From positions 930,001-994,000 of the forward strand of contig OAPG01000004.1 of NCBI GenBank assembly GCA_900208305.1: a DNA stretch of 64,000 nucleotides, written 5' to 3'. Origin of the DNA: Melanopsichium pennsylvanicum. Its lineage: Eukaryota > Basidiomycota > Ustilaginomycetes > Ustilaginales. Position numbers and translations under genes: made by a program. Below, in pieces: positions 30,836 to 41,800 of this stretch (position 1 is its first letter; each line of letters opens with the position of its first letter). Under the pieces are notes generated by a model, which ran no database searches, was not told where the DNA came from, and worked only from the letters and a program-made list of their open reading frames with translations.

Positions 30836-32785
30836 ATGGCTGCTAGACCCAGTAGGTATCAAGTACAGCCGCATCAGTAGCATCAATATACAACAGCCAG
30901 CATCCCATACCAGTTCGCACCGTCATTAATCAGCACAATACTTCGACCACCACGGTTCAGAGCATCGACAAAACCATCATATGCATCATACAAAGCCTTG
31001 CATGACGCATACTCGTACGCACACATCATAACAATCTTACTGGAAGGGTCGTCGCTACATTAGCTGTTGGAGGAAATGCGCCTCTCGTCCTTTCAGGTTC
31101 CGCCACTTTGCTATGGATCAAATTCAGCACCCTCCTTGATACGTGCGTCAATCGCATAACTATAAGGATTGTGGGAGGTGTGTTCGTCGTCGCGTGCAAC
31201 ATGCCTCATGGTCAATTACGCATTCTGCGGTTTCGCATCGTTAGGACAGTCCGACATTATGATCAAGCTCCGGCAAATCTATAATCGCCAACTTGGTTAA
31301 ATTTTTTCTTTTGGACTGCTACTACTGGGATGCTGGTCTGGACTGAAAGTGTTGAACTGCTGCAGACTTTTTCGGAAGATGGATTCATCTCATTGACACT
31401 CGACTTTATGTTTGCTTCACCGTTCCACAGCCGTTAACGTGAGGGGCCTCGATGGCGCGGCCTCGGGCTCGCTTCCCCTTCCCGCAGTCTTCACTGCTCC
31501 CATCCGACCTGACGTCGTTCAGCTCGTTCACAGTAAGTATTGGACTAAAAGGTCACATAAAAAGAAAGACAATCGCGGAGGAATCAAAGGCCAGACGCAC
31601 ACTGAAGGCAAGACGAAGTCAGGGTCAATTACAGAATTAAGTGCAATGGATAATGAACATTGGAATCAAGGCGAGACGATCATCGTCAGAGTGGACGAAA
31701 AGTAACTCTTGCAACGTACGGGCTGGAAAGCAGGGAAAGCGCAAGAACCACCCATACACTCAGAGCATTCTCGCTGACGCACTCATCTGCTTTTCAACTC
31801 TCCGCCCATCTCAGCCAACGTTGCCAAGAACAAGCGTCAGCCCTACGCCGTCTCGAGCAAGGCTGGTCACCAGACCTCTGCCGAGTCCTGGGGTACTGGT
31901 CGTGCCGTTGCCCGTATCCCCCGTGTTGGCGGTGGTGGTACTCACCGATCCGGTCAGGCCGCCTTCGGTAACATGGTCCGTGGTGGTCACATGTTCGCCC
32001 CCACCAAGCTGTGGCGCCGATGGTTCATCAAGACCAACCAGAACCAGAAGCGATACGCTACCGCCTCTGCTCTGGCCGCCACTGCCGTCCCCTCGCTCGT
32101 CCTTGCCCGTGGTCACCGCGTCGAGGAGCTCGAGGAGATCCCCCTTGTTGTTGCCGACGCCGCCGAGAGCTTGAACAAGACCAAGGAAGCTATTGCTCTC
32201 CTCAAGGCTGTCAATGCCTACAACGACGTTGTCAAGGTCTCCAACTCGCGCAAGATCCGTGCCGGTGTTGGCAAGCTCCGCAACCGCCGCCACACCCAGC
32301 GCCGTGGTCCCCTTGTCATCTACAACAAGGATGCCGGCATCGTCAAGGCTTTCCGCAACGTTCCCGGTGTCGAGCTTTGCTCCGTTGAGCGTCTCAACCT
32401 CCTCCAGCTCGCCCCCGGCGGACACCTTGGCCGCTTCGTTATCTTCACCCAGTCCGCCTTCGGCCGCCTCGACGAGGTTTTCGCTGCCAAGTCTGGCTTC
32501 ACCCTGCCCAAGGCCAAGATTGCCAACACTGACGTAACCCGCATCATCAACTCTGATGAGATCCAGTCTGTTGTCCGTGCCAAGGGCCCCGCCAAGACCA
32601 CCCGCCCCTTCACTCAGCGCAAGAACCCCCTCAAGAACCGCGGTGTTCTTTTCCGCCTCAACCCTTACGCCCAGGCTGCTATCCGATCCGAGATCCGCGC
32701 CCAGGCTCAAAAGAAGTCCGGTATCAAGAAGGAGGCCAAACAGCCCGTCGCCAAGGAGTTCATCCAGCTTCTTCACGCCAACTAA
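30836..32785 (+). CDS. RPL4: 60S ribosomal protein L4 (uL4), three exons
   Basis: L4 lines the peptide exit tunnel with an extended loop. Exon 1 is 30836-30851 (MAARP plus A), exon 2 31431-31532 ([20 protein letters not shown], then [13 protein letters not shown]) and exon 3 31815-32785 ([20 protein letters not shown] onward). Donors are GTAGGT and GTAAGT, acceptors CCACAG and TCTCAG; both joins create Thr codons and restore the expected protein. The product is 362 residues, the length of yeast L4. The tunnel-loop segment [17 protein letters not shown] and [11 protein letters not shown] are intact. The 5-codon first exon followed by a 579-base intron means an ORF search begins far too late, at an internal Met. 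Strong codon bias causes a 336-codon antisense shadow. Confidence 0.96.
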
Positions 32786-33566
32786 GCGTATCGTATGCAT
32801 TAATTCATGTTTTCGATTCATTTGGTTCGTTTCTCCTTGTTCTCTAGCTGCATTACCACATGTTTATCTCTGTCGTTGATCGATGTGCAGCGATGTGTAG
32901 GGTTATGAAAGTCGATGGAGCTGTTGTTAGTCCTTTTCTAAAACTTGTTTCCATTCACACACGTGCCTTTTCTCTACTTTTATACAAACACCCGGTCCTT
33001 TGTTGTACGTCTTAAACCGGAGAAGGCCTCATCAGTTACCTCCTGATCCCTTTTTTGCGCAACTCTGCTCTGCACGTCGACCGTTTGGACGACAATCTCA
33101 CATCATCATTCATTCATCATCTTGGCCGATCACACCTTGGATCGGTCTTTGTATACAATGCACCCATCACTAACCTCAACCCCCAAAAATTTCAACAACA
33201 CAAAAAGGCCGGGCTTTCATCACGTTTTGGGACCCTTTCCATATATCCTCCTGGTCTGCATATGTTAGCCGAATGTGTGGCCTGTTGCGAGTGTGGGTTG
33301 GGCAAGTCAATGAGACGTCTTAGACGATCAAGCTTGGCATTCTTTTTCGATGAACCAGATTTCTCGATCTCACTTCATCGTCGTCATCTTTGAATAAATG
33401 GACCTCGCTTTGAACGCCATGCACGCGAGAATTCGGCGTAAAATTGAGTGCACGTTGACGCAATGACGAAGCTAGGCTAGATTACTTTCTCTCAGCATAA
33501 TCACAGAATCTTTCATGCATGTGATTACTCTTATCGTTGTAGCAAATCTAAGCAACAGTCTGATTT
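32786..33566. other. Convergent intergenic region RPL4 / UAP1
   Basis: The region holds both 3' ends, with T-rich patches downstream of RPL4. A 112-codon plus-strand ORF near 33055 has no recognisable features. No gene is supported. Confidence 0.6.
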
Positions 33567-35054
33567 CTAGAGGCGACCCCAGGGCTCGATGTTGCCGGAT
33601 GACGAAAGGGACTGACCGACCAACCTGTCGAGACCTTCGCCGCTATATGTGAGCAACGGGCTGAGTTCAACTTCTACGCCAACTTCGACCTTGGCACCTG
33701 CTGCCTTGAGCCATCTGTTCTGCTGTGCAAGCAGATCGCGGCGAGAAGTGTCCTGGTCATCCACCCCAGTGCCCTTGGCATTCTTCAACGGGCTGAACTC
33801 CTCCTGTCTGGCAACTTCGTGCACTGCGAGCTTGTCACCACAGAAGGGGAAAACGTCAAAGACAAACAGTTCGAGCTTCATGCCGTTGGGCGTAGAAGGC
33901 TTGACAGGCTCACCAGTCGAGAGGTCGACGGTTGGGATCTTCTTTCGGGCAATATGGAAGGCCATTTCAGGCTCAAAGGCGGGTACGTCATCTGACAAGA
34001 AATTGGTGGTGTAGAAGTGGTTGACGATGTTAGCGGCACGGAACGAGAGTTCGCCGTTGGTGTCACGGGCCTCGCTGAGTGATTCAGGTATCTCCGAGTA
34101 CTCGACGACGCCGAACTTGCCATCGCGGAGTGCGACAACACCGACCGACTCCTTTGGGTTCTCCTTCTTGACGACTTTTACACCTGCCTGTACGCCCTGC
34201 TCCAAGCAGACGCCGAGGAAGATGGGATCTCCGACCTTAACGAGGCAGTTGTCGACTCCATAAGCATGCAAGTATTTGATACCGCGCTTCTTGAGATCGG
34301 AAACGACGGTGTCTGTTTGACCTTTGTTGTAAGGCGTTCGGAGAGCACGGTAGAGGCCACCGTTGCCGTCGGGAGCGGTTGCGACCTTACTGGGAGTTTC
34401 AAGAAGAATTTTGCCTTCCAGTGACAGGCATGGGAGCGTTCCTTGCTCAAAAAAGATGATGTTCTGCTGCTCAAGGCCAAAGTACTTGTTCTGGGCGAAG
34501 AAGGCTTCGGTGTCCTTGCGTGTGGGTCCTGAAGTCATGATGTACCATGGAATGACGACGGAGCTCGAGCTCTGGGCGTGCTCAGCCGCGAGCTTCTGCA
34601 ATCTCAAGATGCGCTCTGCTTGAATCTGGAAAAGGCTCTTGTGGGAAGGAAGACCAATGTCGTAGCAGCCCTTAGGAGCGCTGGAGCCCAGACGAGTGCC
34701 CTGACCACCGGCCATCAAGAGGACACCCACCTGACCTTGGGCAATCGCATTGAGACCGACGGTTCGGAAGTGCTGTACCTTGGCGGGGTTTGCTTCGCCT
34801 TCAATTGTATTCTCTACAGATGAAGGAGGTGGCGGTGATATCTGATGCGATTTGCCGGCCCTGGCCTCTTCGTCCGCCTTGATGGCGGTGTGGAATACTT
34901 GGTTGACTCTTGCTACGTCGAGCTCGTCGAGCTGCTGAGCGAGCTCGGCCTGCTGTTCAGCAGACAGGGTGTCCCAAAAGGAGAAGAGATGGGACTGACC
35001 CGCCTCCTCGTACCTTTGTTTGAGGCTTGTGATATCTACTGGAGAGGTTGACAT
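33567..35054 (-). CDS. UAP1: UDP-N-acetylglucosamine pyrophosphorylase
   Basis: The enzyme (Qri1 in yeast) makes UDP-GlcNAc from UTP and GlcNAc-1-phosphate, the donor for chitin, N-glycans and GPI anchors. The 495-residue product begins MSTSPVDITSLKQRYEEAGQ. The nucleotide-binding signature LLMAGGQGTRLGSSAPKGCY is followed by GLPSHKSLFQIQAERI; downstream are WYIMTSGPTRKDT, KYLHAYGVDNCLVKVGDPIF and EPMAFH-like FEPEMAFHIARKKIP segments of the eukaryotic UAP family. Length matches homologues (about 480-500). An in-frame ATG at 35165 would add 37 residues with mixed character; I prefer 35054. The gene is cytosolic by family knowledge. It is convergent with RPL4. Confidence 0.96.
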   Translation of the reverse strand: MSTSPVDITSLKQRYEEAGQSHLFSFWDTLSAEQQAELAQQLDELDVARVNQVFHTAIKADEEARAGKSHQISPPPPSSVENTIEGEANPAKVQHFRTVGLNAIAQGQVGVLLMAGGQGTRLGSSAPKGCYDIGLPSHKSLFQIQAERILRLQKLAAEHAQSSSSVVIPWYIMTSGPTRKDTEAFFAQNKYFGLEQQNIIFFEQGTLPCLSLEGKILLETPSKVATAPDGNGGLYRALRTPYNKGQTDTVVSDLKKRGIKYLHAYGVDNCLVKVGDPIFLGVCLEQGVQAGVKVVKKENPKESVGVVALRDGKFGVVEYSEIPESLSEARDTNGELSFRAANIVNHFYTTNFLSDDVPAFEPEMAFHIARKKIPTVDLSTGEPVKPSTPNGMKLELFVFDVFPFCGDKLAVHEVARQEEFSPLKNAKGTGVDDQDTSRRDLLAQQNRWLKAAGAKVEVGVEVELSPLLTYSGEGLDRLVGQSLSSSGNIEPWGRL

Positions 35055-36370
35055 GCTGGATGCTTTATGAGACGGTGCGCAGAATATGTGAACGAACGAC
35101 CGGCGAGTGCTTACTTTTGAGAGCGGATTTCTCGAAAAAGTTGCGTTGGGTTGCGTTGCGACCACCGCCTGCGGAAGACTTGCGGATGATGTTCGAGAGG
35201 ATAACGTAGGGAGTGTTGATGGTAGTGGAGCAAGAGGATAAGTCGAGGCTAGCTCATGTTAACCAGGCTAGCTAACATGAGCCTGTTGATGCGGCGAGGT
35301 AGCGACTGAGTGGAGCTGTGCTCTCTGAGAAGAATGTGACGGATTTTGAAACATGCAGTATTCAGGAGCGATGCAGTGCGGTGCAGTGCTGCGCTGGGCA
35401 GTGTAACACTTGACAGTGTTGATCGACAAGTTGTCGCTTGGTTTTCCGAAACTGGTTGAATTTCAACTCAGTTTTCTGCATTGGTTGACTGCTTTCTCGC
35501 CCCTAAATTCCACAAAAGAAGGGAAAATTCGCCTAAAGATGGCCGGAATTGGGCAGGTGTTGGTTTTGTTCAGAGGTGCAAGCACCACGCATGCGCACGT
35601 CCCTGGGGATGCTTCTTTGGAAATGAAGGCGAATTCGCCAGGCCGCTGCTTGCCAGCCCTCTGTTCGAGAATCCTCCGACTGGCCCAGAATCTCTCGCCA
35701 AGATGCGTAAATGGATCAGCGTACAGTCCTCCCTTCACCATTCAATTCAATCAGTGCGATGGCAAACAGCACCTGTAAGCATGCTCAAGCGAGTAGCTCG
35801 AGCCAGCACAGATGCTAGCACATCCAGTGACCAATCTTCCTTCCTATCTTAGCGTTGAGCGTGTCAAGCGAGCATATGTGAGGCTGTGCGTATTCGACAA
35901 CACACCGCTGAGCTCCCTTTGGGAACTGGCCAAGTCTTAGCCATTCTGCTGTGGTTCTTGTGCTAGCGGGAGGCCCTATGAGGGAGGTGACACGATTCAG
36001 GGCACATCTTAATCTGAGCTGACACGCGGTAAGAGCAGGAACGTTGTCGATTATCGAAAGAGAGTACAGACGGTAAAAGGTTGCGGAAGATTAACAAGAC
36101 GAGCGGGAGCAGACGCCGAGGACGGAATGTGGACCCAAATTCCCACGTCAAAGGTGGCGATCCAACACACCTTTGCTGTTGGAGATCAATGCGTATACGT
36201 AGTGAAAGAATCGAATAAAAACACACAGATGAGGTAGAAAAGAAAAAAGGAATGCTTAGCTGCGGATGCTACGAGAAAGGATGCCACAGAAACAGTAGTG
36301 AGTGGATCCATACGGTGAGCTGCTAGAATGGCTAGGGAGCTGACAGGCGAGGGCAGATAGATGGTCGGCA
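35055..36370. promoter_or_regulatory. UAP1 upstream region
   Basis: About 1.3 kb between UAP1 and the bZIP gene's 3' end. It has a 10-bp inverted repeat at 35252-35282 and GCAGTGCGGTGCAGTGCTGC-type short repeats near 35370-35390. Overlapping ORFs on both strands at 35410-35852 have no recognisable product. Confidence 0.5.
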
Positions 36371-38878
36371 TCAGAGACGGATAGGGTCCTCTCCTCGAGC
36401 CCGCCTCCATCGGTTTGTAGCCCGAAGGATCCCTGCATCGACCAAGTAAGGGTACTTGCGGAAGAAGCTTTCTTTAAACTCGAAGCACTCTCCGTCGAAG
36501 ACATCGCCTGCGGGCGACCACACACGCAGCGTCTGCACGACCTCATAGAAAAAGTCGTCAAGCCAACGCTGCGCGGGCTTGCGCAGACGGTGCGAGCCGC
36601 GAGGCTTCTCAAGGAAGCCGTACGAGTATACGCGGCTCTTGTCGGGCATGACCGCCGCACCCTGAAAATCTTTTGGCTTCCAAGCCGACATGTCGGCCAC
36701 CAAAGCGGTGCGCTTGCGGATGTCTTCGTCATTGAGCTCCGTATCGGCTTTGTTGGCATTGTTCTGAGGAGCTTCATGCCTTGTGGGCGAGCGGTAGCCT
36801 ACTTCCTCGCTGAACCTGTGAGCATCCTCTTCTTCTTGTACTAATTCCTCGATAGCATGGAAGGCACTCAGAACAGTGAGGATGCGGTCACGCATCACCG
36901 GATAAGGCATGACGGCAATCTCAACGGGATGAAAACCAATGCGCAACTGCATCTCCGTTGGCATCAAATTCCTGGGCAGGTAAAGCTCGGTGGCACCAAA
37001 GGAAGGATCACCCGGGAATCGAGGCAGTTCATCAAAGCCTCCAATGAAGCCTGGCATCTCGCGTGCGGCGCGGAGGTTGATGATGCCAGACTTGAGCTTG
37101 GTTGAAAAAGGTAACAGTGTGCTGAAATAGAGTCGACAGACCTTGTACAACACTAACTCGGGCACTGCCACCATGGAAGGAAAGCTCTGCGCCGCTTTCT
37201 GGCGCTTTTGGTTGAGCGAAATCTCCCACATGGCCTTCTTGGCCTGTTGACATGCCGATTGCGATGACTCTGCTTGCTTCCCATTGTCGTCAGTCGCAGC
37301 GTCACTTTCGGCTTTGATCAGGCTCGAGCCCCGTGATGTGTTGGCCTCTGCCAGATCACGCCCGTCCTCGCGGCTGCTGTCCTCATCTGAGTCCGAGATC
37401 GATGCGGCGATTGCCGGCATCACACCGTCCCATTCTTTGGCTGAAGAGGTATGAGCGGGAAAACGATGACCAACCATACCTCTCCACTCGGCCTCCGCCG
37501 ATTCATCTTCCAAGTGCGACTCGATCAGATCAAGATGGAAGGCGCCTGTGAACTTGCTGATTTGGATTGGTGCAACCTCGGCGCCGTCCTCGCCGCGGAT
37601 TCCTGCGCCATTGGAAAGGGCTTGACTGAACTTCTTCATGTCAGCGAGCGCCTTCCTAAGCGCTGCATTCTCGCTTTCGAGTGTCTCCATCCGGTCCTGC
37701 TTGCGTTTGCGAGACTCGCGCTGTGAAGCTTTGTTACGCTCGCGCCTTTCGATGCTGGTCTTGAACGGCGCACCAGCAGATGCGGATGCGCTCTCGGATG
37801 ACGAACCAGGGTGGAAGGCCATGCCGACCGAGGCGCGGGAGGAGGAATGTGAGTTGCCGGCTGCGGACGCTCGAGAAGGCGAGACGCTGCGCGTGGACCC
37901 GAGCGGAGCCTTAGTCGCGCTCATCGCTGTCGCATGTGTAGAGAGTGTGTTTGCGGACGAGACACATCCCATCGGAGCGATGGGTGCGGGAGCAAGCCAA
38001 GAGTCGATGGAATCAAGGACTGAGGAAGAAACAGGCGCACCCATGATCATACCACCAGGAGGTGCCGGTGCAGTGGTATAGGCTGGGAATCTTTGCGAAG
38101 TATTGAGGGCCTCGGGACTGCCTGACGCGCGTGCGGAGGAATTAGGCGAGATGGAGCCAGTGAAGCCAACAGACTCTGATGCAGAGTGAATCTGACCGCC
38201 TTGCAGGGGGACGTTTGCACCGGAGGAGCCAGCCTCGGAAATGGTGAAAGAAGCTGAGGCACATTGCGCGCTTTCGTCGCTGGATCGCCTTTCTCCCAGA
38301 GAAGGCGGTACCGCAATGGCAAGAGAGTGAGGTGCGCCAGGGACAGACTGGGTGGGAGCGCGACCGGATGAACCGACACCGAAGGGGTCAGATATTGTTG
38401 GGCTGAACGGTGTCGGCTTGGCGGTAAAATTTGCTATCGGAGGTGCCGAGACCGAAGCGTGACTCTGAGTGCTGCTGGTCATTGGCGGACCGGAAGGACC
38501 TGCAAGATTGTTGGGTGCATTCGTCGATGCGTGCTGGGCGAAGGGATCAAGCTGATATTGGATGGCGGCTTCGGGAATATTTGAGGCCTGCACCTCGTGC
38601 GCAGAGTTATAAAACCACGAGGGAACATTGGAGCTGCTGGCACTATCGAAGGGAAGCTGGTGGTCAAAAGGCGTTCGGCCGGAGGTGTATTGATAACTGG
38701 AGTTGAGGTCGGATGGCTGATGTGGAAAAGGGGTGTTCTGGTGGTGATGAGCTGGAGCGAAGCCATGAGTAGCGGTGAGGCGCGCATCCGCACCTCCAGG
38801 AAAGACTGGAGCGAAAGAGCTGGATGGGCGACGACCAAAGGGCGGCGGGACTGCCATCGTCGCGGTTGGCTGCTGCAT
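36371..38878 (-). CDS. bZIP transcription factor with C-terminal DUF3425-like domain
   Basis: The 835-residue protein has a Ser/Pro/Ala-rich, probably disordered N-terminal half, a basic region near residue 375 (ERRERNKASQRESRKRKQD) and a short leucine zipper (METLESENAALRKALADM). The spacing NKASQRESR matches the fungal AP-1-like signature. The C-terminal 270 residues resemble DUF3425: LPRNLMPTEMQLRIGFHPVE, VMPYPVMRDRILTVLSAFH, the FLEKPRGSHRLRKPAQRW region and FFRKYPYLVDAGILRATNRW. Such bZIP-DUF3425 proteins are common fungal regulators, but targets cannot be told from sequence. An unusually long upstream region with possible short leader ORFs precedes it. It lies between UAP1 and the gene-poor stretch. 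Confidence 0.9.
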   Translation of the reverse strand: MQQPTATMAVPPPFGRRPSSSFAPVFPGGADARLTATHGFAPAHHHQNTPFPHQPSDLNSSYQYTSGRTPFDHQLPFDSASSSNVPSWFYNSAHEVQASNIPEAAIQYQLDPFAQHASTNAPNNLAGPSGPPMTSSTQSHASVSAPPIANFTAKPTPFSPTISDPFGVGSSGRAPTQSVPGAPHSLAIAVPPSLGERRSSDESAQCASASFTISEAGSSGANVPLQGGQIHSASESVGFTGSISPNSSARASGSPEALNTSQRFPAYTTAPAPPGGMIMGAPVSSSVLDSIDSWLAPAPIAPMGCVSSANTLSTHATAMSATKAPLGSTRSVSPSRASAAGNSHSSSRASVGMAFHPGSSSESASASAGAPFKTSIERRERNKASQRESRKRKQDRMETLESENAALRKALADMKKFSQALSNGAGIRGEDGAEVAPIQISKFTGAFHLDLIESHLEDESAEAEWRGMVGHRFPAHTSSAKEWDGVMPAIAASISDSDEDSSREDGRDLAEANTSRGSSLIKAESDAATDDNGKQAESSQSACQQAKKAMWEISLNQKRQKAAQSFPSMVAVPELVLYKVCRLYFSTLLPFSTKLKSGIINLRAAREMPGFIGGFDELPRFPGDPSFGATELYLPRNLMPTEMQLRIGFHPVEIAVMPYPVMRDRILTVLSAFHAIEELVQEEEDAHRFSEEVGYRSPTRHEAPQNNANKADTELNDEDIRKRTALVADMSAWKPKDFQGAAVMPDKSRVYSYGFLEKPRGSHRLRKPAQRWLDDFFYEVVQTLRVWSPAGDVFDGECFEFKESFFRKYPYLVDAGILRATNRWRRARGEDPIRL

Positions 38879-41800
38879 GACGATGAAGCCGAATTCGCAG
38901 AGGAGCTGGAGTGACAGCGGGTGAGGATGGCTGAACTGGAACGTGTGTGCTAGCTGCTCTGGATTTTAAGCTTGGATGACCGGGTATGGATCGATCCACA
39001 GTGTAGGGCGATGGTGACGATGATTTGATTGCGATGAGTAGACGGCTGACAACGATTCTGCGTATTGGAAGCGATCAAAATCAAAGATGCGCCGGTGGTC
39101 GGTAGGGATGAAAGGAGAGTAGCTGTACGGTTGGAAATGTCGAGAGAAATAAGGAAAAGCGCCTTTCACAGTGAGAGCAGGGAAGGAGAGGGCGGTAAGC
39201 GGTGGCCATCAAGAATTGAGGAGGGCAGATGTTGATGGAGCGCAGAAGCTTAGAAGCCGACTCAAAGAGCAAGTGTGGAACAGGTAGAGGACCGGAACGG
39301 ATCACGGAGGCGGACGAAGACTTTGGTTCAGTTGGCCAGAGGAAAAGGTGTTTTCATGCTGCGCACGCAAAAGGGCGAGCAGACGTCTACCGAGACTAAA
39401 GAGTGCCTACGGCAGGAAAGCGGGAGCGAATATACGGGGCAGCGACTGAGCGCCAGAACCTCTGTCTGAAGAAACAAGAGATCGCGATTAATATTCGGTA
39501 AAATTTGGGCTAGACACGGCAGGTTTTGAGCCTTCTGGCAGGTATCAGGATCTCGAGCAGCTCGTATCTACGAGGTGACAACCACGTCGTGACGAGAGTC
39601 TCTTTGAAACGGCGTCTCGAGGGAGAGAAATATGGCGTGGTCGGAGAGATAGTTGAGCATCAAGAGGCAATCAAGCAGGGTTTAGAAAAGAGGGGGCGCA
39701 GCAGTGCACAGTCGGGAGAATTCGAGTCTAGACTGAGCGGATTGTGGTTTATTGCATGAGAGAGAAAGAAGGGCGGGAACTGCTACAGAACCCTGGAGAT
39801 GAAAGGGGCAAGCAGCAGCCATCCTGCTGCTTCAAACGCCAAGACACTCTATCTTGAACTCAGACGCCCCAAATCTGGGGCACTCTCGTGGCATGACAAA
39901 TGCCAGAGCAGCAGCCGATCGAAGCCAGTCCTTTTTTCCCTTTTCCTGCACAATGTACAGTAGTACTCTTCAGTGGCTCGAGGGAGTTGGTTGTCATAGC
40001 TCAAATGCTTTACAGTATTCGGCCGGTGACGTTCGATTGGACAGGAAACTCGACTGCGCCACATGAAAAAGGGCCACTCAGAAGTGCGGCAGAACCAAGA
40101 TATACCATTGCTGTGATGTCTCTGAGCGCCTTCTTTTGTACTGCGATGTAAATTTTTACTGTACTGTGCAGTACACTGGACGTTTGCTCTCCAATTTCAG
40201 AACTATGAGGCTCCTCGGCTCGAACTGGAATTAGGGTTAAATTAGATAAATTTCGCTCTTTTTTTTTATAATAATATGCATTGTTCAGGCAGACGCACTT
40301 TCTGCAGTCTTGCTCTGCAAGCGAGAAATGAGTTTGCAAGCTACATACAGTAAGGGGTACAGTAACAAGCGGCGTTCACGAGCAATTCAAGCCGAATGAG
40401 CGGAGATAAGGTATGTTCTGCTAGAGACCAGGAGCAGGAGATGGCAAGAGACATTTTCTTGACAGACCACCAAGTTTGCGATCACGAGGTGTCAAGCAGC
40501 TTAGCTTTCTTGTTGCAAATTCGAGTATAGCTTTTACAAGGTGGGCAGCAACAGGGTCGAAGTGTAACAAGAGCTTATTGTAGCACAAAAAGTTCAATGT
40601 CGCAATCCACAGGGTTGCAACATCATTCACGCTTGCCGCGCCAATGCGCCGGTTCTGGCCCCAATCGAGAAAAGCGACCCCCCACCCCAAATCATGCCGT
40701 GGCAGGCGTGTGTGGGTTCGTGAGCTCGAGCCTCGACACTTTGATAGCATCATTTTCCCACGTCTCGCCGATCTCGCTGTAGGAAACGAAGCGCTCGGCC
40801 CGCATCTCCAGACAAAAGAGGGGTAGCAGAGCGCAGAACAATGCTCATAGCGCATTGACATATGCACTATATAGGCATGTGGTGGCCCCGAACGTGGCGG
40901 TGGGTTCTCGTTGTCTCCTCCTTGTGTTCGGAACGGATGTATGTCAATACCTAAAGCCCGACATTCCCCCAATTCGACCCACCAGATGGGCTGACCAGAT
41001 AGGAAGATGTTTCTATGATCTCTTCCTTGGACATGTTCCTTTGCTTAGCCACGTTCGCTTGGTCCGCCGCGGCAGTCCGAACATCGAGCGAGAGAGAAAG
41101 AGATACAGCAGAGCGGTCAAGATATCTCAGCAATGGGTCAAGTTTGTCCAAGCGAAGCACCTCATTGTACGACCCGCGACCCCATAAGGCTCTCATGTTG
41201 CATCAGTGCGTCTTTTTCTTCCTTGTTCGAGTCATCGGCCGTCGTCAAGACTTCCACTGGCATACACGCACAACGTTCTACAACGTTCTCGGAAATGCAG
41301 GAGTCGCAGATGCCGCGAATCGAGTGGAGTTATGCGAACCCACTGATTAGCCTCAACGTGTATGGTGTCAGTCTCTTCGGCTTCCTCTCGGTTCGCTCGG
41401 CAGGGCATTAGACCAACGGGCATTGACGGGCGGGCCACTTGTACGGTGAGCCTCGGCAGCGATGAAAGGGTCGAACTTCCTCTTGATCGCCAGACCTGCG
41501 GTGCGACCCAATTTCCGGACGCTTCCTGCCCCCTCCCGAGCTCCGCTTCTCTGGCGAGACCAACCGACCTCACGCAAGTGCATAGCTGTCCCGCTCGATT
41601 CCAGTCGCAGAATGAGAATCGCCAGTCTTTGTGCCGGTGCCCAGTCTTCTTCGTTTTTTGCCGGTGAATGTCTCCTACCTTGCCCGGGCACTTTGGCGTG
41701 AGCTTTCCACTGAAGCACCAGCACGGACTGCACGGGGTCGCGTAAGGGCATTCCTAATAGCGCGGCCTGGTGCTTGTTTCCTGGCAGTCACACGTTACAG

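Noticed and set aside
29239..31814. Intronic C/D snoRNA in RPS29 or RPL4 introns
   Set aside because: I searched for TGATGA with a following CTGA on the sense strands and found no credible pair.
31811..32821. 336-codon minus-strand ORF opposite RPL4
   Set aside because: Leu/Gly/Val-rich antisense translation of a highly biased ribosomal-protein gene.
40236..40244. TTAGGGTTA, telomere-like
   Set aside because: A single partial unit with no array; chance occurrence.
40421..40972. 183-codon minus-strand ORF in the gene-poor region
   Set aside because: No domain, no signal, mixed composition, and competing ORFs on the other strand; not supportable as a gene.
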